Shown here: one piece after another, positions 32,701-42,985 of the stretch | Numbering within the stretch: the stretch's first letter is position 1 | How the letters are laid out: each line of letters begins with the position of its first letter | Assembly (NCBI GenBank): GCA_007449985.2 | Contig: VIIQ02000073.1 | Coordinates: 124,001 to 188,000, forward strand | Direction: 5' to 3' | From: Desmodesmus armatus | Lineage: Eukaryota; Chlorophyta; Chlorophyceae; Sphaeropleales; Scenedesmaceae | DNA: 64,000 bases | Made by a program: the position numbers and the translations under genes | Notes under the pieces: generated by a model | Seen by the model: the letters and a program-made list of their open reading frames with translations, nothing else | Told to the model about the DNA's origin: nothing | Databases searched by the model: none

Positions 32701-35700
32701 CCTTGCCGTCCGCAGCTCCACAGCAGCAGCAGCAGCAGCTGGCTGGCAGGTCAGGCCAGCAGGCTGCTGACCACCCTCATGGCGCTGCAGCTGGTTCCAC
32801 TGCTGCCAGGGAGGCAGGACAACAGCCTGCTGCTGCTGGTGCAGCTGCTGCTGCTAGCCAGGAGTCATGCCCGCCTGCGGCACCGGCACCACCTGCGTCC
32901 CCAACTCCCATGCAGGTGGATACAGAGCCTGCCTCGCAAGCTGCGTCACTGCCTGCAGCAGCAGCTGGTGCTGGTCCTGCTGCAGGTACTGAGGCCAGGA
33001 CTGCTGCAGCTGTGGCAGCCGCAGCTGCTGTGCAGGAGGCCCAAGCAGCACAGCAGCCGCCTCCATTGCAGCAGCAGCAGCACACGCCAGGTTCTGCTGC
33101 CCACGCACCTGAGACGGCAGGTTCAGGGGAGGTGGGAGCTGATGCCGGCGCTGCAGCAGATGGGACCAATGCAGGGGGCCCTGAGGACGGCCCTTCACGC
33201 AAGCGGAGGCGCCTGGGCTTCGGCCAGGGCTTGGCACGGCTGGCTATGCAGCCTGGTGGTCCCGGTGTGGCAGGCCCGCTGGGCGCTGTGCCGCCAGGAG
33301 CAGCTGATGATTCCAGTTCCGCAGCAGCAGGTGCCCCGCAGGGACAGCTGCAGCCGCAGGGCTCGCAGCAGCTGCAGGACGACGCAGCGGCAGCACAGCA
33401 GCAGCAGGCGGCTGCGACTCCCGCGCTCAACAAGGCGGATATCTCCCGTTCCCTGGCGAGGCTTGAGGACCGGGTGATGGAGCTGGAGGGGCAGCTGAAG
33501 GAGCTGGAGGCACCTGCAGAGCTGCTGACCAGCAAGCTGGCAGCATCACACCAGCACATCGTGCAGGTGGGTAGTACACACTGCATTGGGCTGCTGCCTG
33601 CATACCAATAGCACCTCCCTGCTGCCCGGGATGAGGCCTTCCCGGCAGTGTGGCATTGCATGTTGGGTGGCGTTCTTGGATGCATAGACACAGTGTCCTT
33701 GTAGTGTCTGTGCACTGCTACTCTGCTACATTTTCCGCTGAACAGCGTCAACCCTTGTGCACCAGTCCTCTTCCACACATCGCAACTGAAACATGCTTAC
33801 TCAAATTCACCGCTCTTGTGGTACGGTGTCAACGGTGTACATTTTGCAGCTTGAGAAGAAGGACCTCATGAGCGATGCGCGCAAGGAGCTTGAGAGCTGG
33901 CTCGCAGAGGAGCGGCAGCAGCGCAAGGCTGCCCTCGAGCTTGAGCGGCAGCAGCGCATGCAGGAGCAGCAGGAGTGGGAGCAGCGCGAACACGAACTCA
34001 AGCAGGCAGAGCGCGAGCAGCAGGAAGAGGAGCGCAGGAGGGCGCGTGAGCACGCGCGCCTCGAGCGACAGCAGCGGCGGTTGGAGCAGGAGGCCAACCG
34101 ATCCAAGGTTGCCGTCGCTGTCGCAGCCCTGCGCGCCCGCCCTCCGGACAGCGCCGGCATCTCCCTCCGGGTGAAGTCTGGGCCTGGGCTAGCCAGCGCG
34201 GCAGCAGCTGCTGCTCGGTTGCAGGGCGCAGCAGCCCTGCAGGAAGCCACTAGGGCTGCCACACCAGGGGTGCTGACCAACCCCCAGGAGGCCCCGCAGG
34301 GCCTTCACAGCTGCCGGCCGCCAAGGCAACTAGCGGCAACCACCTGCAGCTGCGGCAGCACTGGCGATCATCTGAGCGGGATGACATTATGCGGCAGGCT
34401 TTGGTCAACCTCAACACCGCAAAGGCGCGCTCAGCACGCCTCGCGCTCGCCAAGCTGCTGCCAGACAGCATGCAGGACGAGGCGCAGCAGCAGCTGGCTG
34501 CAGCGCAGCCCCTGCAGAAGCAGTACAGCAGCCTCAAAGACCTCCCCGGCCAGTGGCAGGACCTGCAGCAGCGGCACGAGCAGGCGAAGCCAGGGCTCAG
34601 GCGCTTCCTGGAAGAGCGTGCTGCCCTGGTGACAGCCAAGCAGGCAGCGCTCGCAGACCGCTACAAGGCTGGCGTGGCCTCCTTCCAGGATTACCTCAAG
34701 CACGAATCAGAGGCTGCTGCGGCAGCAGCCGCTGCTGCCGCCGCTGCAGCCGCCGGCGGCTATGGCAGCGGCAGGGGGGCTGGCGGTGCGCATGGGGGTG
34801 CATTTGGTGGCGGCGGTGGCGGCCGCCTCACTCGCGCGTCTGCCGCGTATGCAGACCCGTTCCAGTCGAGCTTGCTGCGGTCTGCGCATGACGAACAGCA
34901 GGTGATGCGCAGCTTCAGGGCGCTGGAGGCATTGAAGCACATGACCAACACACCGCAGCAGCAGCTTGACACATGGCAGCGACGCTGGAGCAGCTTTGCC
35001 AGCGACAACGGCTTTGTGAAGGACCCTGAGAAGGAGCTTGACGGTAGGTTCCCTCCTCCCTCGCCTTCCCTCTCCGCCTCCCTCTCTTTCCCCTTTGCTT
35101 TTTGCTTGATCGCATTTGTCATTCGATCGCACTCCCTGGGGTGCAGGGGGGCTGTCTTTTCCTGTCTGACGGCGTGCCCAACGGGCTGTGGGCCCCCGCA
35201 CATTTATTTCAATGTATTCAGTCTGCTTACTGTTGTTTGATCAACTGCAGGCCGCTTCTCTGCCCTCTCATCACACCATGCGATACCTACACGCCCCCGT
35301 GAGCCTGTCACATCTCTGTTGTTTTTCTGTTGTTTCACAGAGGAGACGTGGGGCATGGACTGGAGTGCTGATGAGGTGGAGGCCTTCAAGGAGCTGTACA
35401 TCACACACGGCAAAGACTTCAGGGCCATAGCACAACACCTGCCTCAGCGCACCCCCGCAGAGGCCATGATGTTCTACTACAGGTAGGGTATAGGGTTTAT
35501 GATTTAGGTTCAAGGTGTTAGGTCTGGTTTTGAACCCCAACCGCAGAGGCCATGGTGTTCTACTACAGGTATGCCCCTGGGAAGTGAGGTGTGGCCTTGT
35601 GGGTCAGCTGGTGTTGCGTATTGCGTACCCCAGCCTGGTTGGGGTGATGGACAGAACCCTTCCAGTTGGTTTGATGGACAGAACCCTCCCAGACAGAACC

Positions 35701-38700
35701 CCTTCCAGTTCAACGGTGCCAGCTTCGTGCAACACGAGTCAGTGAGATGACGCTGCAGCCAGTTGCCTTGGCCTTTGAGCATGCATGTACCGCTGTCAAT
35801 AGCCAAGCGGCCAGCAACCACAATGCAGTGCAATGACTCTCAGCGAGCTTGTTGCCCCATTGTTCTCCCCAGGCATCAGAAGTCTGAGGACTTTGCAGCC
35901 GTGCGCCGCAAGACGCAGCTGCGCAAGCGCCGCCACGCCACCGAGACCAACCGGTTCCTCAGCGGCCAGCGGCCCATGGCCATCACAGCACTGCAGGAGA
36001 GCAGGAGAGCGCGGGGCAACAAGGAGCGGGAGCTCCGCGACCCAGCAGCAGCAGCAGCAGCCGGGGAGCGCCCCGTGCCTGCCTCTAGGCAGCCGCATCC
36101 GCAGCCAGAGCAGCACCTCGACTGGGGTGCCGGCTTGTTTCCTGCTGCCAGCGGGGGGTATGCGGCAGCAGGTGGCGGCCATGCAGGGCTGGACCTCCCA
36201 GGGGCGTTCTCTCTGCCGGGGCTGGGTGGCGGGCGCGGCCGCGGCAGCAGGGGCGGTGCGGTAGCTGGGCGGGGCCAGCGGGGCGCCAGGCCTCGTGGGG
36301 AGGGGCACGACGACGCAGATACAGACTACAACCCCCGGGCGGCCGAGAAAGGCCGGGACGGTCGGCGCGGCAGTGCTGAGGATGAGGCAGGCGCTGCTGC
36401 TGATGTCGAGCGTGATGCCAACCGCCTGGATGAGGTCATTAAGGAGGGCATTCTGCGCCACGGGCTCGATTTTGACCGGGTGGCGGAGTACGTTGCTGCT
36501 GCGCGCGTGAACACCACCATCAAGAAGATGGCCTGGTGGATCAAGCGGCAGAACAAGCGGCTCGACTTTGAGGGCCTCTTGGAGCAGCGGCGCCAGCAGC
36601 AGCAGCTGGCAGCGCAGGCGGCAGCGATTGGAGGCGCTGCTGCTGCTGCAGGGGCAGCTCCAGGGTTGGCACCTGCTGCCGTGCCACATGCTCGGGCAGA
36701 TGCTGCTGTGCTGGCAGCTGGGTTGGTGGCAGGAGCACGGGCAGTGGAAGCTGCAGCAGCTGCTGCTGAGCCCCAGCCAGCAGCGGCAGCAGCGGTTGCA
36801 CCAGCTGCTGCAGCTGTTGTGGAGCAGGTTGTAGCTCCGCCTGCTGCTGCTGCTGCTGAGCAGGCGCAGCAGCCAGCTGCGGAGCCACCGGCAGCAGTCC
36901 CTACACCAGCCAAGCCGTCACAGCAGCCTGTTGAAGCAGCAGCAGCAGTAGCTGCATCTACAGCAGAGGGAGCCGCCCCAGCTGACAGCCACCCACAGGG
37001 TGCGGATGCAGAGCCCGCTCACCCGCAACAGGACGCTGCTCAGCCCCACCAGCAGCTGCAGCCGCCGCCGCCGCAGCCGCAACCCCAGCCGCAGCCGCAA
37101 GTCAAGCAGCAGCCGCAGGATGAGGAAGATGAAGAGGCAGGTAGCCCAGACGGCCCACGGAGCGTGCGCAGTGGACAGCTGCAGACCGTGCTGTTTTCGT
37201 GGAGGCCATCCAGCAGCTGGGCAAGCAGTGGGCTGCCATAGCGGAGCGCATCCCTGGCAAGACCCCGGTGCAGTGCCGCAGCTTCTACACCAACAACAAG
37301 GAGAAGATGGGGTTGGACGACCTCATCCCCAAGGAGCTGCTGCAGCAGCAGCGGGGCAAGCCTCGGGGGAGGTCTAGGGGGTACTCCAGCACCAACCTGG
37401 CAGGAGCAGGGGCAGGGGGTTCAGCTGGGGGTTCAGCAGCAGGGGATGCAGCAGCGGAGGCAGCTGCTGCGGCAGGGGGCAACTTGCACAGTCCTGACGC
37501 AGTCGAGATTATGCAGGCCGCGTTTGCACCAGCAGCAGCTGGTCATCACCACCACCATCACCACCACCACCACCACTCGGGTGCGGTGGAGCACCCAGCA
37601 GATCCAGCGGCTGCTGCAGCTGCGGCGGCGGCGGCGGCAGCAGCTGGCATCCCCTACGGTGCCCAGCACATGCCCTCCGCGGCGGCAGCCGCAGGGGGTT
37701 ACGACGCCGCTGCTGCAGCCGCGGGTGTCACTGAGGCTGAGTGGTGGGCGCTGCAGGCCGAGGCAGCAATGCAGCAGCGCCCCGCACCTGCCCCGCACCC
37801 TGCCAAGAAGCAGCGCGGCGGCGGCGGCGGTGGAGGAGGTCGCCGCGCGGCCGGCAAGCGCAAGCAGCCGTACGGCGGCAGTCACAGTGCGCTGCATGGC
37901 ATTGACCGCCATCCAAACCTTGCTGCGGTGCTGAAGGCTGCTGCTCACTTGTTGGATGAGGATGAGGACTTTGAGGAGCAGCAGGGGCCTGAGGCAGTAG
38001 GGCCCTATGGGGGTATGATGACGGAGGGGTGCAGTACGAGCAGGGGGGCCTGGGCTACCCCCAGGAGGCTGCAGGTGCGGTTGGGTGTGGTGGTTACTGT
38101 GCTTGGTGGCTGTGACTATGGCGCAAACACATGCACATGATAAGACTGAGCACACATGACTCAGCACATACAAGCAGGCCTGGAAATTCCACCCTGGCTT
38201 GCTTGGTGTTGTGGTGGTCTGCATGTGGGTAGTGCCATGGCAGGGTGAGGGTGGTGTTGATACAGCTGTGGCCATCAGGGCTCCTGGATGCATACATTAT
38301 CAAATAGTTCATGCTCTTAGCCCTTGACAGTGAGCCAGCCGCTCGAGCACTGCTGATGGCATGCTGTTACTTCTGCGCGGCAACCTGACAGCTCTCCTGC
38401 ATCTGCGGCCGGCACGGCGTGCACCTTGTTCTGTGTGTGTCCTGCTGCAGGCGGCTTGTATGGGTTAGCGGGAGCAGCCCACTCTGCTCTGCAGCAATCC
38501 GGCAACCATTACGGTGCCAGCTCAGCAGCAGCACGGGCAGCGGCGGCAGCAGCAGCTGAGGTTGGCGGCCTGGATACTGTTTCCAGTGGCCTTGATGCGC
38601 TGGCAGCAGTTGCAGGTGCAGACCTGGCATGCGCCATCAAGAGCGAACCCTCTGCAGGACAAGGGCCAGGCTATGGCCTGCAGCAGCAGCACCACCAGCA

Positions 38701-39763
38701 GCAGTATTTGGTGCAACCGCGCAGCAGCTTCCAAGACCTGACAGCTGCTGCTGCTGCTGCTGCATCCCTGCGGGGAGGTGTCCCTGGGGTATCTGCCGTC
38801 CTGGACGCTGTTCGCGAGGCACACCAGCAGCAGCAGCAACAGCAAGCTTTCTTGGACGCTGTTCGCGAGGCGCAACAGCAGCAGCAGCAGCAGCAGCATG
38901 CTCTCCTCAATCCCTTGGCACTGGCGGCTGCAGCACTGGCAGCTGGCGGTGGTGAGGCTGACCAGGTACTGCCAGTGTTCCAGCGTCAGATGCCCCTACA
39001 GCAGCCGACTGCACTGGACATACTCCTTCAGCAGCAGGCCAGTGCTCTGTCAGGCCAGCAGGTGCCTAGATCCAACACCCCAGTTGTGTCGGCACCCTTG
39101 CCGCAGCTGGCTGGGCAGCTGGGTGCACTTTTTGCCGGGCAGGGCTTGCCAGACGTCTCAAGTGCTTTGCTGCACAGCGCTTTGGCGGGGCTTCAATCTG
39201 CTTCTGCACCAGCTGCCCAGGCAGCAGCCAGCGCAGCGCCGCTCCCGCCAGCTTTGGCGGTCCCACTCGCCCTGCAGCACCTGCAAAAAGCGCTTACCAG
39301 TGATCCCGCGATGCTGCTGTTCAAGGCGATTCATGATGCCTCGCCGGCAGCCCCCTTGCCCCACCTGCAGCAGGCATCCAACCCACTGCTGGGTAGGCCG
39401 CTGCAGCTGCAGCAGTCAGGGGTCCAACCTGTGAGTCTGTTCACACAGCTGCAGGGCGGCCCAGTGCTGCCTCCCCATGCTGCACAGCAGCAGCTGCAGC
39501 TGCGGCAGCATGCGACTGCGCCATCCTTCCCGCAGGGTGGAGGCCTTGGCGGCCTGATGGATGCTTTGAAGGGGTTTGATATCCAGCAGCTGCAGCAGCA
39601 GCTGCTGCCAGGGCGGCCCAGTGGGGATCGCCTGCCAAGTGCGATCGCATCGGCACCGGCTATGTCAACCTCGGCCATGTCCACACCTACGCTACCTGCG
39701 CTAGCAGCGGCGCTGGCGGCCGCAACTGCTGCGGGACTTGGGGTGATGCAGACGCTGGTGTAG
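29757..39763 (+). CDS. Large two-SANT/Myb-domain protein, NCoR/POWERDRESS-like corepressor candidate
   Basis: Predicted exons: 29757-29777, 29974-30172, 30408-30457, 30804-33566, 33850-35043, 35341-35482, 35873-38074 and 38451-39763; about 2,630 aa. The N-terminus (MGDDYYRKRHGDWAPPGPG...) is Gly/Arg/Pro-rich, like plant POWERDRESS proteins. Next come Arg/Glu/Asp repeats, a DRDW array, long Ala/Gln-rich disorder and a coiled coil (about 970-1110). SANT1 lies at about 1410-1475 (MDWSADEVEAFKELYITHGK..). SANT2 lies near 1885-1935 (QWTAADRAVFVEAIQQLGKQ, then WAAIAERIPGKTPVQCRSFY). The C-terminus is Gln/Ala-rich. Two-SANT proteins of this type recruit histone deacetylases. The frame jumps three times, each as if one base were missing: near 34281-34285 (C run), 37144-37165 and 38009-38013 (G run). 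The first could alternatively be a 140-base intron (34171-34310). TGTAA at 40104-40108 is a likely 3' end. Confidence 0.82.
31208..31330 (+). repeat. Tandem DRDW(D/E)RP-type coding repeat
   Basis: Inside the corepressor-like gene, a unit of about eight residues (G/A-DRDWxRP/S) is repeated five times in tandem: GDRDWERPGDRDWDRSGDRD and onward, ending DRDWAERE. Units differ mainly at one variable acidic residue and one small residue. Confidence 0.85.
35541..35568 (+). repeat. Copy of SANT exon 7 3' edge with splice donor
   Basis: This copy repeats bases 35455-35482, the last 28 of exon 7, 86 bases downstream inside the next intron. It is identical but for one internal base (ATG to GTG codon) and a first-base difference, and is followed by GTATGC, a good donor. 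The segment between carries telomere-like GGGTTTA words. Confidence 0.85.
37544..37576 (+). repeat. Eleven-histidine tract
   Basis: Eleven consecutive His codons (CAT/CAC mixed) sit in the region after the second SANT domain. They are flanked by Ala-rich disorder. Confidence 0.9.
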
Positions 39764-42700
39764 AGCCGGCGCCGAAACGGGCGCGGCAGTCAGTGCACCC
39801 TGCACTGCTGGGGGCGGCTGTGGGTGCAGGGCGGGGTGGAGTGGGTGCAGCTTCGGCTGCTAGGGATGTGGTGATGGCAGGCGTTGAGGATGACGCTGCA
39901 GGGGGTGAGGGAGCTGCACCTTTTGGCCAGCCTTGACAGCAGTGCGTTTTGTGGTAGTGCATGCAATGAGACTATGACAGCATGGGTTGAGATGAACACC
40001 TGCTGTTGGGTTGCTGGTTGAGGTTTGTGGTGGTGTGACGTGCTGGGATGGGCAACAGGGATGTGACATGCAGGCCCTCTTTTGGCTGGGCAGACCCACT
40101 GTATGTAATGTGTCAAACAGGCACTCGTACATTGTCCTTATTGTATCGCAGGGAGGTGCCCTGTCGATTGTACTTGAGCATTGCAGGATGGATGTGTGAA
40201 GTATTGGTGCATGGCGTGCAGAACACGTTGTGCTTCAACGTACTCGGTGGCTGTGGTGTTTGCCAGGTGGTGCTGGTTGTGCTCAGTCAGAGCAGGTGAC
40301 CGCTAAGCTGCACACCACGCTGGCTTCAATGCGGTGTGTGGTGAGGGTCAGTAGGTTATATGGCTGTGGTGTTTGCCAGGAGGTGCTGCAGAGCAGGTGA
40401 ACTGAGCTGCAAGCCACGCCGGCTTCAATGCGGTGTATGGTGAGGGCCAGTAGTCAATGCCGTGGGCTGGTTGCAGTCGGTGCAATTACAGCAAGCTCTG
40501 CTGTGACAGTGAGCAAGCACTCTGTGTGCACTCAAAACAGATTGTTCGTGCACACTGTCTTGCTCTGTTGTCCTCTGTGACAGACTGCGACAGAGCTTTG
40601 GGGCCTGTTTGAGGCAGCTGTGACTGAGACATGCCATAGTGTGACGTGTGCTGTCTTTGGGCAACCGACAGGGCTGTGCACTGGCTGGCTTTCCTGTGTC
40701 TACTGCAATGGGCTCGGTGTTTGTGCGACCTGCACATTATTTGTACAGTGTGCCATAGGCAGGAGGTTTTGCAAGGCAGGTTGGTTTGTAAACAGTATGC
40801 TGCCAGCCCGCACTGTCAAATGTAAACGCAAACTTGGAAGTTGCTTGCTTGCCCCTGGCCAATGGACGGTTCTCTCGCAGCAGAGCTTGCATGGTGGGCC
40901 GCTGTACCTGGCTGTGCAAGTGACATTGACTGGCATGGGAAGGAAATTGGCGCGTGATGATCACCTTGGCTGCAGACCAAGACAAGACATGCTGTGGAAG
41001 TGCGCACCAGCATCCGTGTGAGGTCAGCAACTGCAAGCCAACCCTCGATAAGTGTCCCATATGTGTAACCAGCCAAGCCAGCCAAGATGCCTCGATCAGC
41101 CTGCTGCGGTCACAACTCAGTGTTGTGCCACGGCCCCGAATGCCGTAGACCTGTTTGCACCCCAGCTATGAACCACTTCACGGCCGCCACCAGCTGGGCA
41201 GCTTTGCCCACACCCTCCTTGTCAAGCAATTCACAGACTTGCTGGCTTCTTCAACCTACAGCATGCCGTCCCGCACGCTACTAGCATGCAGTACGCCCCA
41301 AGAGTTGCAAAGGTGAGAAGGGGATCTGCCCACAGGGTGCTACCCCAACCGAGACGACTTCAAATCAAACCGCCTGCCCACTTGGGCTGCGTTGTTGCTG
41401 TGCTCAACAGCAGCAGCCACCTACTATGAGCAGTTAGGTGCACTGACAACATGACGCACTGGCGCAGGAGATGAGTGGTGTCATGCAGATGCACTGATGC
41501 CAGCCGCACTGGAAAGCGGGCCTCACGCATCAGTCATGCTTCATCTACCCCTGCGGTCCATGCATGTCTTCCCACCCGCATGCACCAATCAATGAAATCC
41601 TGACTGCCCCCTGCATGCACACTCGTGCAGTACAAACACAACGACCGTGGCAACACAAGCACGCAGCGCAGGCCGGTGCCTTTTCAACCGTCAAGCAGGA
41701 ATGAGCTTGACACACGGCAGAGAACAAGCCAGCCCCTGCCGCAAGGCAGGCCAGCAGAGCCACCAGCATGCCAGCACAGCTGCTGGCTTGTGCATGTATC
41801 ATGCAGCAGATGCCCAGCGGTGCTTGGCTGTCCTGCAGGATAATAAGCACGCCACCACACAGCTCACGCAGCCACTGGCAGGGAGGAAGGCACTCTGTTG
41901 CACCCAAATCGCCTGCCAGCTGTCCCACACAGCAAATGTTGTTCCAAAAACAATCAACATGCGCTCAGCCGTGTCGGCTCCTCTGCTGCTGCACGTGCAG
42001 CAGCACGGTGCACCTGCTGTCAGCACCCTGCTAGCATAAAAGCTTCTATGCAAGCGGGCAACACTCAGCCCACCTTGCGGTGCTCTCTGCCAGGCCTAGA
42101 AAGAGTGGCTTCACCCAGCCTGGACAGAGGTCAAGAGGGAGGCAGTGGGGAGTGTTGCCCTGTAGGCTTGCTGCTCTTGACACGTTGCCGTGAGAGTGGC
42201 CCATGCACCTGTACGCTAACACGCACACAGTGCACAGCAAGCACTGCCACCACAGGAACACAGCACGCATCTCCCAGCACCTGCTGCATCAGCCTGCCAG
42301 TCAGCAGAAGTTGCTGACCGTGCCTCGTGCTGTAGACAAGACTCAGCAGGTACTACGCTGCAGAGCGGACCAGCAATACACACAAACAACCTGGGGGTGA
42401 AGCTGCCTTATGCAGGCAGGTTGAGGTTGCAGTACCACTACTGCCGCAACACCAGTCACGTACGTAATCTGCCTGTCCCTTCCTCCCACGATTGCGGCGC
42501 ACAGCTGCGCTGTCACAGCAGCTGCTGCAACGGCCCCCGGTGGGACAGTTTGCAGGCCATTTGTGTGCAACCCGCCTTTCAGGAAGACAGTCAGCATCCA
42601 GTGCAACGCAGCAGTCAAGTGACGTGCGGCCACACCCAGCACAGTGTGAACACTGCCGAAAGCAACATCACTGATCTGTCCCACTCATGAAGGCTTCAAG

Positions 42701-42985
42701 GCTTTGAAACACAAGCTGCTCGTTCTAATACGCCCTCCTAGTCGCAGCAAGTTGACCCTCTCCGACCAGCAACAAATCAATGTCAGGCTCTGTACTGTGA
42801 TCTTGCACAGCATATGCAAGCCGCGGCCAGCTGCAGCTTACCCAAACGCTGCCTCTGCTGCACAAGCTGCAGTCCACAGCCACACGTCCTGCTGCCCTCT
42901 GCTGCAACACAACAGCGGGTCCGATCGCACAGCTGCTGCCTAGTTAGGCCCCAACCGCCAAACCGGGACAGCACGTTGGTTCCGC
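39764..42985. other. 3.2 kb without a convincing gene
   Basis: This lies between the stops of the corepressor-like gene (+) and the amine oxidase (-). TGTAA on + at 40104-40108 fits the former's 3' end. A local duplication fills 40247-40453. Minus-strand frames at about 42480-42670 (SDVAFGSVHTVLGVAARHLT...) and 41545-41928 are hydrophobic and protein-like, but I could not assemble an ATG-led, phase-consistent exon chain or name a family. A small unrecognised minus-strand gene remains possible. Confidence 0.45.
40247..40453. repeat. Imperfect tandem duplication, about 105 bp unit
   Basis: The block GTGGCTGTGGTGTTTGCCAG... (40247-40353) is repeated with small indels at 40359-40453, including CGGCTTCAATGCGGTGT and GTGAGGG(T/C)CAGTA. 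It lies downstream of the corepressor-like gene's probable polyadenylation site. Confidence 0.8.

Noticed and set aside
30744..33611. Alternative-frame and antisense long open frames overlapping the SANT gene's giant exon
   Set aside because: They are shadows of CAG/GCN-rich coding sequence; only the plus-strand frame chosen joins in phase to the flanking exons and gives the Arg/Glu, coiled-coil and disorder pattern.
34171..34310. A 140-base intron in the SANT gene
   Set aside because: It would repair the frame (GTGAAG donor, TTCACAG acceptor), but the sequence across it is open and protein-like. A single missing C at 34281-34285 explains the shift equally and matches the pattern elsewhere; left as an alternative only.
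37138..37181. A 44-base mini-intron before SANT2
   Set aside because: Phases would fit, but it removes the conserved Trp-Thr start of the SANT domain and is far shorter than any other intron here.
42343..42684. Minus-strand hydrophobic frame as a gene
   Set aside because: It lacks an ATG, has an in-frame stop just upstream and joins to no convincing exon; kept only as a possibility.
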